From: Eggerthella lenta DSM 2243
GTDB lineage: Bacteria; Actinomycetota; Coriobacteriia; Coriobacteriales; Eggerthellaceae
Direction: 5' to 3'
Assembly: GCF_000024265.1 (NCBI RefSeq)
Contig: NC_013204.1
Coordinates: 3,166,501 to 3,230,500, forward strand
DNA: 64,000 nucleotides
Below the pieces are notes generated by a model. The model was given only the letters and a program-made list of their open reading frames with translations. It made no database searches and had not been told where the DNA came from. Within the stretch, counting starts at the first letter, position 1; the number at the start of each line of letters is the position of its first letter. A program made the position numbers and the translations under genes. Of the stretch, positions 43,670 through 52,827 are shown piece after piece.

Positions 43670-46355
43670 AATCGAACACCTCCTCGGTAGGATCGCTCGG
43701 CTGCGGCATCCAGGGCTCGAACTGCTCGGGCTCGGTCCACACGCCTTCCGGAGCAGCGGCGTCAGGCGTGACCTTCACCTGGAAGCCGCGCAGGGTATAG
43801 GTGCCGTACTCGGGGTTGTACGGCTCGTCGTTCTTGGTCAGCACGTTGATGTTCATCACGCGGTAAGCGCGCTCGGGGTCGGTGTCCAGCAGCTCGGGCG
43901 CCCAGAAGCGCTCCTGGTAGATGACGCCCTTGGCGATGGCCGTGGTAACGCGCGCCTTGCCGTGCGTCTCGCCGCGGCGGCTGGCGATGGTGCACCACTG
44001 GCCGTCCTCCACGCCGTAGGTCGCCGCGTCGTCGGGATGGATCCACATCTCGGGCACGGGGTAGATCTCGCGCAGATACGGGATGTTGCGTAGCGTGCCG
44101 TGGTGGTACATGGGCAGACGGCCCTCGGTCAGCACCAGCGGGTACTCGGTGTCCGTGAGCGGGCTTTCGGCCGGCTCCTTGTAGTAGCACAGCGGCTCGT
44201 AGTCCTTCGACGCCGGCTCCAGCACCAGGTTCTTCTCCTCGAAGCACTGCGACCAGGGGAAGCCCGTGCGGCCCAGGATGGTATTGGACTCGCAGTACAC
44301 CTCGCACTTCTTGGAAGGCGTCCCGAAGCCCTTGGCTTTGCCGGTGGCCTCGTCAACCGCCTTATAGCCGTAGTACGTGCGGTACTCCTCTTCGGTGCAC
44401 CACTCGAACACGCCCTTCTCGGCCGCTTCCTCCCAGCTCATCTTCAGGTTGTTGAGGTGCAGCTTCTGCTTCTCGTACTCGTTCTTGTACATCGGGATGC
44501 CGTTCGTGCCCTCGGCCGTGAAGGCCTCCTGCGCATGCACGTTGCCCATCTCGGCCATCTTCTGCACGATCTGCGTCCAGATGAGGCCTTCCTCCACCGT
44601 CTCGAACAGGTGGGTGACCGCCTGGCGTATGACGATGGCGTTGAGCTGCGGGATGACCAGGTTGGTTTCCAGCCATTCCGCGGAGGGGAGCAGCATGTCG
44701 GCGCACAGCACGGAAAACGCCGTCGGGTACATGAAGATGTGGCAGACGAAGTCGAGGTTCGGCACGATCTCGTCGAGGCACGTTGCATTGCCCAGCACCA
44801 CGTGCTTGTTGCCGGAGCGCTCGAACCACGCGTGGATCTGGTAGGGATCGCCGTCCTTCATGGCCTTGAACACCGCGGGGATGAACGCCATGTCCCAGTC
44901 GAGCAGGCCCTTGTGCTCCTGCACGCCCAGCCGCTTGAGCATCTTCTCCTTCTTGAGGAAGCGCGGCGTGTTGGGAATCTGGTCGCGGGCCGGGCAGGGC
45001 TTGAAGCTTTGCAGCATGGCCCCGGGCTTCTGCACGTTGCCCATGAGGTACTCGAGGTTGAGGGCGCCGAGCGCGCACTGCTGCGACTGCTCGTACTGGT
45101 CGATGGGCACGCCCTGCATGATACCGGACTGGCCCGACGTGTAGATTTCCAGCGCCTTCTCGATCTGACCCTCGTCGAGCCAGCAGATCTCGGCGGCTTT
45201 CGCCAGCGTGAACTCGTCCACGCTCTCCTTGAGCAGCTGGCCGCCCGTGGGATACTGCTTGCCGTCGATCTCGTACGTGCCGAACAGCGGCGGGGTGACG
45301 CCTTCGTTCATGGGGTACTCCAACACGACGGGCTTGCCCTCGGCCGGATCCCAGATGACGTAGTCCTTGTCGGTGCCCTCGAGGCCGCATTCGGTGGGCT
45401 TGAGGGTCAGGCGCGTCTCGGGGTTCACGATATAGGGCATGTTGGTCCAGTTCGTGCAGAAGTCCTCGTCGTACTTCTCGTTGTCGATGATCCACTTCGT
45501 CCACGCCATGAGCAGCGCGGCATCGGTGCCGGGGCGGATGGGCAGCCACACTTCGGCTTTGGCGGCGTCCATCGTCATGCGCGGGTCGATGACCACGGTC
45601 TTCAAGCCCTGCTCGCGGGCGCGCAGCTCGGCCAACGCGCGGCCGCCCGTGGCAACCGAGCTGTTCGACGGGTCGGTGCCCCACAGCACGAGGGAGTCGA
45701 CCGGCGAGTCGGTGAAGTAGTAGTCCCAGCCGTTGGAGTCGGCGAACGAGAGGTTGTTCGGCTTGCCCATGCCGTTCGACAGCTGCGAGGCGCCCATGCG
45801 CGGCAGGTAGCACTGCGCGCAGCCGGGCTCCCACACGTTGGGCGTGTTGACGGCCTCGCCGAAGCGCTTCACGTTGCTGAAGTGCGGGTTGCCGCCACCG
45901 CCGGTGGACACGGCCACGCATTCCGAGCCGTACTTCTCGTCGATCTCGATGAGCTTCTCGGCGATCTCGGTGATGGCCTCGTCCCAGGTGATGCGCTCCC
46001 ACTGGTTCTGACCGCGCTCGCCCACGCGCCGCATGGGGTACTTGTTGCGGTTGGGATGGTACAGCGCCTGGATGCCGGCCATGCCCTTCGCGCACAGGCC
46101 GCCTTGGCTCATGGGGCTTTCAGGATTGCCCTCGATCTTGATGACGCGACCGTTCTTCACATGCGCCAGCACGGCGCAGCTTGCGATGCAGGCGCGACAG
46201 GCCGTCTTCACGATCTTCACGTCGCCGCCCGTATCGGCATGTGCCGGGTCGACGTGCACGAGGTCGTCGCTCACGGCGACGCCCAGGCCGCATGCAGCGC
46301 CGAGCGCCGCCGCCGACTTCACGAAACTGCGTCGCGTGATGGTAGGCTGTGTCAT
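43659..46355 (-). CDS. molybdopterin oxidoreductase catalytic subunit, DmsA-like
   Basis: An 898-residue Tat-exported molybdopterin oxidoreductase. Signal TRRSFVKSAAALG (Arg8-Arg9), 4Fe-4S motif CRACIASC plus GGLCAKG (CX2CX3C spacing), molybdopterin domains, and a C-terminal dinucleotide-binding domain with MWIHPDDAATYG. The EPGCAQCYLPRMG segment may contain the Mo ligand. With DmsB, DmsC and NapG/NapH-like partners and a TorD chaperone it makes a full menaquinol-linked respiratory reductase. Which oxyanion, sulfoxide or organic acceptor it reduces cannot be told. Confidence 0.9.
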   Translation of the reverse strand: MTQPTITRRSFVKSAAALGAACGLGVAVSDDLVHVDPAHADTGGDVKIVKTACRACIASCAVLAHVKNGRVIKIEGNPESPMSQGGLCAKGMAGIQALYHPNRNKYPMRRVGERGQNQWERITWDEAITEIAEKLIEIDEKYGSECVAVSTGGGGNPHFSNVKRFGEAVNTPNVWEPGCAQCYLPRMGASQLSNGMGKPNNLSFADSNGWDYYFTDSPVDSLVLWGTDPSNSSVATGGRALAELRAREQGLKTVVIDPRMTMDAAKAEVWLPIRPGTDAALLMAWTKWIIDNEKYDEDFCTNWTNMPYIVNPETRLTLKPTECGLEGTDKDYVIWDPAEGKPVVLEYPMNEGVTPPLFGTYEIDGKQYPTGGQLLKESVDEFTLAKAAEICWLDEGQIEKALEIYTSGQSGIMQGVPIDQYEQSQQCALGALNLEYLMGNVQKPGAMLQSFKPCPARDQIPNTPRFLKKEKMLKRLGVQEHKGLLDWDMAFIPAVFKAMKDGDPYQIHAWFERSGNKHVVLGNATCLDEIVPNLDFVCHIFMYPTAFSVLCADMLLPSAEWLETNLVIPQLNAIVIRQAVTHLFETVEEGLIWTQIVQKMAEMGNVHAQEAFTAEGTNGIPMYKNEYEKQKLHLNNLKMSWEEAAEKGVFEWCTEEEYRTYYGYKAVDEATGKAKGFGTPSKKCEVYCESNTILGRTGFPWSQCFEEKNLVLEPASKDYEPLCYYKEPAESPLTDTEYPLVLTEGRLPMYHHGTLRNIPYLREIYPVPEMWIHPDDAATYGVEDGQWCTIASRRGETHGKARVTTAIAKGVIYQERFWAPELLDTDPERAYRVMNINVLTKNDEPYNPEYGTYTLRGFQVKVTPDAAAPEGVWTEPEQFEPWMPQPSDPTEEVFDYGA

Positions 46356-46454
46356 GTTCCCTCCTCCTTGTATCTCGTCTTTGCTGATGGTGCTTGGGGT
46401 TATCTCAAATGGGACGCTCGCGCGCGGGCGGAGCCGGGGCGGTCGGGCAGCGCT

Positions 46455-47102
46455 TTACCCGACCATGGCCAGCATCTGCCGGCCGGCATCCGTCGTCTTC
46501 CACGAGCCGTCCCATGCAAGACCGCCTACGGTCTCCAATTTGGAGATGAAATAGCTGGGATACACCTGCTTGGGGTCGCTGAGCGCGGGGTCGCCTTCGA
46601 GCGCTCGCTCGATGGCGGCCTTCGTCGCGCCGCCCTCGCAGAGGGCGAGCACGGTGGCGTACGTTTGCGCGTAGGCCGCAGGTTCGTCGCGCAGGGTTTC
46701 ACCGAACCGCCTCGTGGGCTCGAATTGCGCGAGCGCGGCGAGGCCGGCTGCGGTCGTTTGCACGGTGTAGTCGATGGGCCGATCCTGCTTCTCCTCGCCC
46801 GGCGCGTACGCGGGCTCGGGAACCTCGACGGCATCCACGCCGCCGCAGTCCACCATGATGCGCAGCAGCGCGTGGGCGTTCTGCGTACTGAGGCTCAGTT
46901 CGGGCCGCTCGTCGATGAGCGCCTCGGCATCGCGATAGGGCATGCGCTGCTCGCACACGGACAGCACGGCGCACAGCGCCAGCGTGTTGGCGCGATTGGC
47001 GTTGAGTCGCTTGACGATGGCGTCGACGGTTGCGGCGGCCTCGTCGGCGGCCGACGCGGCTGTAGATGCGGATGTGGCCGCGGCCTGCGTGTCGTTGCTC
47101 AT
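46455..47102 (-). CDS. uncharacterised protein upstream of dmsA-like gene
   Basis: A 215-residue soluble protein not recognised. The first ~30 residues are Ala/Thr-rich. The rest looks helical and may contain a winged-helix segment (NAHALLRIMVDCGGVDAVEV then a region with TTAAGLAALAQF). ALCEGGATKAAIERALE and YFISKLETVGGLAWDGSWK near the C-terminus suggest a second helical domain. It is co-directional with, and 99 bp upstream of, the DmsA-like gene, so it may be the first gene of that operon and might serve as a regulator or accessory protein. No function assigned. Confidence 0.55.
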   Translation of the reverse strand: MSNDTQAAATSASTAASAADEAAATVDAIVKRLNANRANTLALCAVLSVCEQRMPYRDAEALIDERPELSLSTQNAHALLRIMVDCGGVDAVEVPEPAYAPGEEKQDRPIDYTVQTTAAGLAALAQFEPTRRFGETLRDEPAAYAQTYATVLALCEGGATKAAIERALEGDPALSDPKQVYPSYFISKLETVGGLAWDGSWKTTDAGRQMLAMVG

Positions 47103-47289
47103 GGTTCCCCCGTTTCTGCTCGTCTCGTCTGACTTCGAGCAGCTTCACCTTACGGCCGGGCGAGCGGAGGGGAAACGTCCGTTGTTCGTGAAAAAACGCG
47201 ATGAGCCCGGATATTTATGGGTGAACGAGGGTGCGAAAACGCCACCAATAATGGATGACCGATGGCGCTGAGCTGGGGGTATCGCAGTC

Positions 47290-47350
47290 TCGCTCACAGG
47301 TTCCGCACCAATCCCCGCGACGAGTCGCTCACAGGCTCCGCACCAATCCC
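47290..47350 (+). repeat. two 26-bp direct repeats
   Basis: TCGCTCACAGG(T/C)TCCGCACC plus AATCCC at 47290-47315 and 47325-47350, separated by 9 bp; a single mismatch. Only two copies, so not a CRISPR array. Confidence 0.7.
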
Positions 47351-47454
47351 GCGCCGAGAGGATTGTCGCACGGATGCTTTCAGCAGCTCGGTTCGTCGAT
47401 GCGCTCGAAGCTCCCCATCAGTTCGAAGTGTTCGAAACAGCAGTGCTATAGGTG

Positions 47455-47588
47455 GCGAAATCGGGTTTTTGGCAGCCTCCGCACTCCCTTTTGGGATTCT
47501 TTCGGACAAAACCCCAGGTCACCAATTTTCGCGACTGCGGAGCAGCGCCTCCGATCGTCTCCGAATTGCCAAAAGCCCGATTTTGCAA
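47455..47588. repeat. nested imperfect inverted repeat
   Basis: AAATCGGGTTTTTGGCA near 47459-47475 is complementary to TGCCAAAAGCCCGATTT near 47568-47584 (one mismatch), and CTCCGCA / TGCGGAG pair inside. This makes a multi-armed fold of about 130 nt. May be a structured element or REP-like sequence. Confidence 0.55.
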
Positions 47589-47687
47589 CACATCGAACCG
47601 CATCCGAGGAACCCGGGAATCGGAATCGCCCCTCCGGTGCTCTTCGCCAAAGCCCCAACTGCAGACGAGCCCCAAACGAGCACCCAT

Positions 47688-47706
47688 GCTATACTATACG
47701 TATAGC
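47688..47706. promoter_or_regulatory. toxin-antitoxin operator palindrome
   Basis: GCTATAC-TATAC-GTATAGC is a perfect palindrome 20 bp upstream of the antitoxin start and contains TATACT, a -10-like sequence. Autorepression by the antitoxin is typical. Confidence 0.65.
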
Positions 47707-47726
47707 AACGAATGAGGAGGTACGCG

Positions 47727-48101
47727 ATGACGACGGATATGGTGCAGATGAACACGCGCATCAGCCGCTCGCTCAAGGAGCGCGGCGATGCGGCGCTGGA
47801 GCGCGCCGGTTACTCGCCGTCGCAGGCGGTTCGCAAGCTGTGGGACTACGCCGCGAAGAACGCGCACAACCCGCGCGCCATACAAAACCTGTTCGACGCA
47901 GAAGACGAAGCGGAGAAACGAGAAGCTGAAGAGGAGCGCGCGCGGAGGCGGGAAATCACGATCAGGGGTGCGAACATCGTCGCCGATGCGTACGAGCGGC
48001 ACGGAATCAAGCCTTCCGACTGGACGATGAACGCATCGTACGAAGAGATGCGCGACTACGCCCTGCTCGAGCGCCTTCGGGAACGGGGCCTCGATGCCTA
48101 G
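47727..48101 (+). CDS. RelB/DinJ-like ribbon-helix-helix antitoxin
   Basis: A 124-residue protein. Residues 1-~50 (MVQMNTRISRSLKERGDAAL ... GYSPSQAVRKLWDYA) are a RelB/DinJ-type ribbon-helix-helix, and the C-terminal half is charged and helical and would wrap the toxin. The start at 47727 follows GAGGAGGTACGCG. It overlaps the PIN gene by 8 nt, the usual antitoxin-first layout. Confidence 0.85.
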   Translation: MTTDMVQMNTRISRSLKERGDAALERAGYSPSQAVRKLWDYAAKNAHNPRAIQNLFDAEDEAEKREAEEERARRREITIRGANIVADAYERHGIKPSDWTMNASYEEMRDYALLERLRERGLDA

Positions 48102-48591
48102 CCAGCAAACTTCCCTCCTGGTCGACACGAACATCTGGCTCGACTACTTTCTTGCCAACCGTCCAGCGCATGCCGCAGCGATGTCCTTCATGCTATTCGC
48201 GCATGAGCACGGCTATCCGCTGCTGTACCCCACCGCCATCGTCAAGGACGTGTTCTACCTGACCGCGAACGCCTTCAAGCGAGACATGTGCAACGAGAAC
48301 GGCAGGCTCACCGAACGCGATGCGGCGGCAGCGACCGAAATCGCTTGGGGATGCGTGGGCAACATGCGGGAACAGGCCACCGCCGTAGGATCAGACGAGT
48401 CGGACTTGTGGACGGCATGCGGCCTCTGCAACCTCCACAACGACCTCGAGGACAACCTGATCGTCGCTGCGGCGCAACGGTCGAACGCGACGTACCTGAT
48501 CACCAGCGACGAGCTGCTCATCAAGCACGCCCCCGTGGCCGCGCTCACGCCCAGCGACGCGCTCACGCTGCTGCAAGCCGATATGGCGTAG
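48094..48591 (+). CDS. PIN-domain ribonuclease toxin
   Basis: A 165-residue PIN protein with acidic active-site residues at LLVDTN (Asp11), in the central EDNL segment (DLEDNLIVAAAQ) and at LITSDELL near the C-terminus. PIN toxins cleave RNA, often tRNA or rRNA. Partner of the RelB-like protein encoded just upstream. A perfect palindrome starts two bases past the stop. Confidence 0.85.
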   Translation: MPSQQTSLLVDTNIWLDYFLANRPAHAAAMSFMLFAHEHGYPLLYPTAIVKDVFYLTANAFKRDMCNENGRLTERDAAAATEIAWGCVGNMREQATAVGSDESDLWTACGLCNLHNDLEDNLIVAAAQRSNATYLITSDELLIKHAPVAALTPSDALTLLQADMA

Positions 48592-48592
48592 A

Positions 48593-48623
48593 TGTCCCAA
48601 TGGGGACTGTCCCCATTGGGACA
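48593..48623. repeat. palindrome (TGTCCCAA-GGGGAC family), terminator position
   Basis: TGTCCCAATGGGGAC, a central T, then its exact reverse complement: a 31-bp perfect hairpin. It lies between the PIN gene stop and the convergent glmU stop. A longer sibling occurs at 62117-62149. Confidence 0.85.
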
Positions 48624-48626
48624 ATG

Positions 48627-49997
48627 CTATTCTTGTTGACTGCGCTTCTTGGCGGCCCAGCCGGGGATCTCGCGCTGCTCGGGGCGCGTGAGGGCCAGGG
48701 CGTCGGGCGCGACGTCTTTCGTAATGCACGAGCCCGCGCCGATGATGGCACCCGCGCCGATGCTCACCGGGGCCACCATCATGGTGTCGCTGCCGACGAA
48801 CGCGCCGTCGCCGATAGTGGTGGCATGCTTCTTCTTGCCATCGTAGTTGCAGGTGATGGAGCCGGCGCCGATGTTCACGTCCTCGCCGATGGTGGTGTCG
48901 CCGATGTAGGACAGATGCGGCACCTTCGAGCCCTTCCCCACCGTGGACTTCTTGATCTCCACGTGGGTGCCGGCCTTCGCGCCCTCGCACAGGTGCGCCG
49001 CCGGACGCAGGTACGCGCGCGGGCCGCACGTGGCGCCGTCGTCCACCTGCGCCTCCACGGCCACCGTCTCGTCCACGACGCAGCCTCGTCCCACCGCGGT
49101 GTCGGTCAGGCGCGAATCGGGGCCGATGACGCTGTCCTCGCCGATGCTCGTTTCGCCCATGAGCATGACGTTCGGCAGCAGCTCCACGTCCTGCGCGATG
49201 GTCACGTCGGGCCCGATCCACACGAGCTCGGGGTCCACCATGGTCACGCCGGCGGCCATATGCGCGCGGTTGATGCGTCGCTGCGCGAACTTCGTGGCCT
49301 CGGCCAACTGGATGCGCGAGTTCACCCCGAGGCACTCGGCAGGGTCCTCGCAGACGAGCGCCAGCACTGGACGGCCGGCGTTACGGCAGATCTCAAGCAC
49401 GTCGGTCAGGTAGAACTCGCCCTGGGCGTTGTCGTTGCTCACCTGCTCGAGCGCCGCGAACAGCGCGCGGGCGTCGAAACAGTAGAACCCGGAGTTGCAC
49501 TCGCAGATGGCGGCTTCCTCGGGCGCGGCGTCCTTCTGCTCCACGATGCGCGCCACCGCGCCCTGCTCGTCGCGCACGATGCGCCCGTAGCCGAACGGGT
49601 CGTCCAGCTCCATCGTGAGCACCACCACAGCAGCGTCCGCCTCCTCGCGCACGGCGACGAGGCGCGCGATAGTCTCGGACGTGATAAGGGGGCAGTCGCC
49701 CGACAGCACCACGAGCGAGCCGTCGAAGTCGGCCAGCGCGTCCTTGCACACGGCCACGGCGCCCGCCGTGCCGTTCTGCTCCGCCTGCACCACCGTCTGC
49801 GTGTCGGCGACGAGCGGCTCCACCTGCTCGCGCGCGTGCCCGACCACGGACACCACCCGCTCGACGCCCGCGTCGCGCGCGGCGTCCACCACCCAGCGAA
49901 CGAGCGGCTTGCCCAGCACTTCGTGAGCCACCTTCGGCTTCTTGGACTTCATCCGGGTGCCCGCACCCGCGGCCAACACGATAGCGGCAGCTTCCAT
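48627..49997 (-). CDS. glmU: bifunctional UDP-GlcNAc pyrophosphorylase / GlcN-1-P acetyltransferase
   Basis: A 456-residue GlmU. LAAGAGTRMKSKKPKVAHEV (8-27) is the uridylyltransferase signature, with SGDCPL downstream, and the C-terminal half is a left-handed beta-helix acetyltransferase (hexapeptide repeats, ending IPGWAAKK). It makes UDP-GlcNAc for peptidoglycan. Start at 49997 after AAGGAGCGAT. In many bacteria glmU is directly followed by prs; here prs is 10.5 kb away. Confidence 0.97.
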   Translation of the reverse strand: MEAAAIVLAAGAGTRMKSKKPKVAHEVLGKPLVRWVVDAARDAGVERVVSVVGHAREQVEPLVADTQTVVQAEQNGTAGAVAVCKDALADFDGSLVVLSGDCPLITSETIARLVAVREEADAAVVVLTMELDDPFGYGRIVRDEQGAVARIVEQKDAAPEEAAICECNSGFYCFDARALFAALEQVSNDNAQGEFYLTDVLEICRNAGRPVLALVCEDPAECLGVNSRIQLAEATKFAQRRINRAHMAAGVTMVDPELVWIGPDVTIAQDVELLPNVMLMGETSIGEDSVIGPDSRLTDTAVGRGCVVDETVAVEAQVDDGATCGPRAYLRPAAHLCEGAKAGTHVEIKKSTVGKGSKVPHLSYIGDTTIGEDVNIGAGSITCNYDGKKKHATTIGDGAFVGSDTMMVAPVSIGAGAIIGAGSCITKDVAPDALALTRPEQREIPGWAAKKRSQQE

Positions 49998-50056
49998 ATC
50001 GCTCCTTCGCAACGCAGTTCCCATCGTCAACTAAAAAGTATAGCGCAACGGCGCGA

Positions 50057-51895
50057 TCACCGTTTGCCTGCGGGGTCGGAATCGCCGGGGACGCCCGCGT
50101 CGCCAGCTCCGCCCGACATGCCCGTCGCGTCCTCGCCCTCGCGGCGCAGCGCGCGCTGGCGTGCTTCCTCGCCGCCTTCGCGCAGCAGGGCCTCCTCCAC
50201 GCTGAGCAGCGGCGGCTTGCCCTCGTCGTCGAAGTCCTTCTGCATCTGCTCCAGCAGCTCGTCCTTGCCCTCCTCCTTGAGCACGCGCACCACCTCGTTG
50301 CGCACCGCTTCGCGCACATCGCCGATGGAGCCGCCGCCCAGCAGGCCCGTCGGTCCCAGGTCGACGACGATCTCGAACACGCCGCCGCGCTTCTTCGCCT
50401 CTTCGAGCTCGCTCTTGAGCTCGGGGTCCTCGATTTCGCGCAGCAGCTCCTCAGACTCGCGCGCCGCTTCGCTGCCCGCCGTCTGGCGCGTCACGTCGTC
50501 GCCGCTGGCCGACAGGTACGCCACCCCGCGCTTCTGCGCCGCCTTCGCCTGCAGCAGCAGGAACACGAAGCCCAGCACGCCTGCGATCAGCGACGCCGCC
50601 AGGATGGCCAGCTTCGCCGTGGCGATGTGCATCTCGTCGGTGAACGCGAGGTTCGCCACGAAGATGGCCATCGTGAAGCCCACGCCGCCCAGGATGCTGG
50701 CGCCCAGCATATGGAACCAGTTCACGTTCTCGGGCAGCGAGGCCAGCTTGCTCTTCACGATGATGAAGCTCATGAGCATGATGCCCAGCGGCTTGCCCAG
50801 CAGCAGGCCCAGCATGACGCCGTACAGCACCGGGTCGGCGAGCATGGCGCCCACGTCCATGCCGATGAAGCTGACGTCGGCGTTCGTCAACGCGAACAGC
50901 GGCAGGATGCCGAAGTACACCCACGGGTACAGCTTGTGCTCGAGACGCGTCGCCGGCGGCACCACCTGGCCCGCCACGCGGCTGAGGGCCGTCACGGTCT
51001 TGATGTAGTCGCCCTGCGCGATAACCGGCGTTTCAGGCTGGAACGCATCGCGCGCCTCGCGCACCTTGTCGCCCGACCAGGTAATGAAGCTCTTAAGATT
51101 CACGCGCGACCCCGAGGGGATGACGAACGCCAGCAGCACGCCCGCGATGGTGGAGTGCACGCCCGACATGAACACGCAGTACCACAGCACGGCGCCCACC
51201 AGCAGGTACGGCACGAGCGAGTAGATGTGGTTGCGGTTCATCAGCACGAGCACCACCAGCACGACGGCGGCCATGGCCAGCCAGAACATCGACGGGCTGT
51301 GGCCGTAGAAGATGGCGATGACCAGGATGGCGATGATGTCGTCGGCCACGGCCAGCGTGCTGAGGAACACGCGCACGCCGCTGGGGACGCGGTTGCCCAG
51401 CAGGGCGAGGATGCCCAGCGCGAACGCGATATCGGTGGCGGTGGGAACGCCCCAACCTTGGGCGGTTTCGGGGTTCGTCGCGTTGAACACCAGGTAGATG
51501 CCGATGGGGGCCAGCACGCCGCCGATGGCAGCCATGATGGGCAGCAGCGCCTGGCGGATGTTCGTCAGCTCGCCCACCGTCAGCTCGTATTTCACTTCCA
51601 AGCCCACCAGCAGGAAGAACACGGCCATGAAGATATCGTTGATCACGTGCGCCAGCGACATGCCCGCGAACGCATCGCCGAAGAAGAAGCCCGCCTCGGT
51701 GTGCCAGAACTCCAAGAACGCCTCGTACGCGCCCGTGTTCGCCACGATGAGCGCCACGACGGCCGCCAGCAGCATGACGCCGGCCGCCTTCGTCGACGAG
51801 TGGGTGAATTGGATGAGTTTCCTGTATCGTGCCTGATGACGTTGCACTTCGTTGATGAAAATGCGCTGCGCTCCGTCTTGATTCTGTTCGGTCAT
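50057..51895 (-). CDS. nhaA: NhaA family Na+/H+ antiporter with C-terminal extension
   Basis: A 612-residue protein. Residues ~30-430 are NhaA: ATDIAFALG and AVADDIIAILVIAI carry the conserved aspartates for ion transport. The last ~170 residues (after LLLQAKAAQKRG) are hydrophilic, acidic and helical and are absent from NhaA of E. coli (388 residues). The segment FEIVVDLGPTGLLGGGSIGDVREAVRNEV may be a small folded domain. The extension is unassigned. Single-gene transcript; a 272-bp region separates it from the divergent hpf. Confidence 0.92.
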   Translation of the reverse strand: MTEQNQDGAQRIFINEVQRHQARYRKLIQFTHSSTKAAGVMLLAAVVALIVANTGAYEAFLEFWHTEAGFFFGDAFAGMSLAHVINDIFMAVFFLLVGLEVKYELTVGELTNIRQALLPIMAAIGGVLAPIGIYLVFNATNPETAQGWGVPTATDIAFALGILALLGNRVPSGVRVFLSTLAVADDIIAILVIAIFYGHSPSMFWLAMAAVVLVVLVLMNRNHIYSLVPYLLVGAVLWYCVFMSGVHSTIAGVLLAFVIPSGSRVNLKSFITWSGDKVREARDAFQPETPVIAQGDYIKTVTALSRVAGQVVPPATRLEHKLYPWVYFGILPLFALTNADVSFIGMDVGAMLADPVLYGVMLGLLLGKPLGIMLMSFIIVKSKLASLPENVNWFHMLGASILGGVGFTMAIFVANLAFTDEMHIATAKLAILAASLIAGVLGFVFLLLQAKAAQKRGVAYLSASGDDVTRQTAGSEAARESEELLREIEDPELKSELEEAKKRGGVFEIVVDLGPTGLLGGGSIGDVREAVRNEVVRVLKEEGKDELLEQMQKDFDDEGKPPLLSVEEALLREGGEEARQRALRREGEDATGMSGGAGDAGVPGDSDPAGKR

Positions 51896-52167
51896 GTCGC
51901 CCTTTCGGCTTCGTCGTTTGCCGTATTATCCCCCAATTACCTGGTGCGTCCGCTCGATTGTTACCCGTTTTTAGATCGATTTCACAACAAAGTAAAATGC
52001 CCGGCCAAAATATCATGAATTGCGCTATTCTGTACTCATCAGCTTAGGCGTTAGGAGTCGGCTTGGGATTCGCGTGGAGGGCATATCACCCATTCGCTCG
52101 TATGACCAGGTGCGATGACAACGACCGAGCTGTTTTTTTATTCGCCACGAGGTAAGAGGTGATCGCT

Positions 52168-52743
52168 ATGAGCATTACCGTCACCGGACGCAAAATGCCT
52201 GTAACCGACGCGCTGCGCGAGTACGCCGAGGAGAAGATCGGCAATTCCATGAAGGTCATGGACATCGATCCGCTCGTAGCCGAAATCGTGCTGTTCGTTG
52301 AGAAGAACCCCGCCAATCCTCGCCCTGCCGTCTGCGAAGTCACGCTGCGCACGAAGGGCCACATCATTCGCGTCGAAGAACACGAAGAGGATATGTACGC
52401 CGCCATCGACGTGGCCGCCGCCAAGGTCGTCCGCCAGCTGCGCAAGTACAAGACGAAGGTGGTCGACCGCAAGCTGCGCGCCGCCGACGAGACCATCCGC
52501 ATCGAGCCTTCCGCCGCCGGCGAGCTGGACGTTGACGGGCTCATGCAGGAACTGTCCGACGACGAAGTGGTGCGCGTGAAGACGATCGAGTTCGAGCCGC
52601 TGACCGAGGAGGAAGCGCTCGTGAAGATCGACCTCTTGGGCCACGACTTCTTCGCCTACACCGACCGCGACAGCGGCCTCGTGAACGTGCTGTACCGTCG
52701 CGACGACGGCGGATACGGCCTGCTGAAGCAGGCGGAGGAGTAA
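52168..52743 (+). CDS. hpf: long-form ribosome hibernation promoting factor
   Basis: A 191-residue long HPF. Residues 1-~105 are the S30AE domain (ITVTGRKMPVTDALREYAEEKI), which binds the decoding centre of idle ribosomes. Residues ~133-190 (VRVKTIEFEPLTEEEALVKI ... DLLGHDFFAY) are the C-terminal dimerisation domain that makes 100S particles. Start at 52168; an upstream in-frame ATG lies inside the ribosome site (AAGAGGTGATCGCT). Confidence 0.95.
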   Translation: MSITVTGRKMPVTDALREYAEEKIGNSMKVMDIDPLVAEIVLFVEKNPANPRPAVCEVTLRTKGHIIRVEEHEEDMYAAIDVAAAKVVRQLRKYKTKVVDRKLRAADETIRIEPSAAGELDVDGLMQELSDDEVVRVKTIEFEPLTEEEALVKIDLLGHDFFAYTDRDSGLVNVLYRRDDGGYGLLKQAEE

Positions 52744-52827
52744 GCGGTTTCGCCTCCTCAACCTCGCACGAACGAACGCCGGCGGATTCCACATCGCCGG
52801 CGTTTTCCTTTGCCGTGCGCGCCGCCC

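Larger units (their letters stand above)
47103..47726. other. 624-bp intergenic region with repeats
   Basis: No gene recognised. It holds two 26-bp direct repeats (47290-47315, 47325-47350; one mismatch), a nested inverted repeat at 47455-47588 and, at the right, the operator of the toxin-antitoxin pair. Open frames across it lack recognisable features. Confidence 0.55.

Noticed and set aside
44100-47132. A 1010-codon plus-strand open frame
   Set aside because: Antisense shadow of the DmsA-like gene; no family similarity and no ribosome site.
47290-47350. Possible CRISPR-like repeats
   Set aside because: Only two 26-bp copies with a 9-bp spacer; no array and no cas gene.
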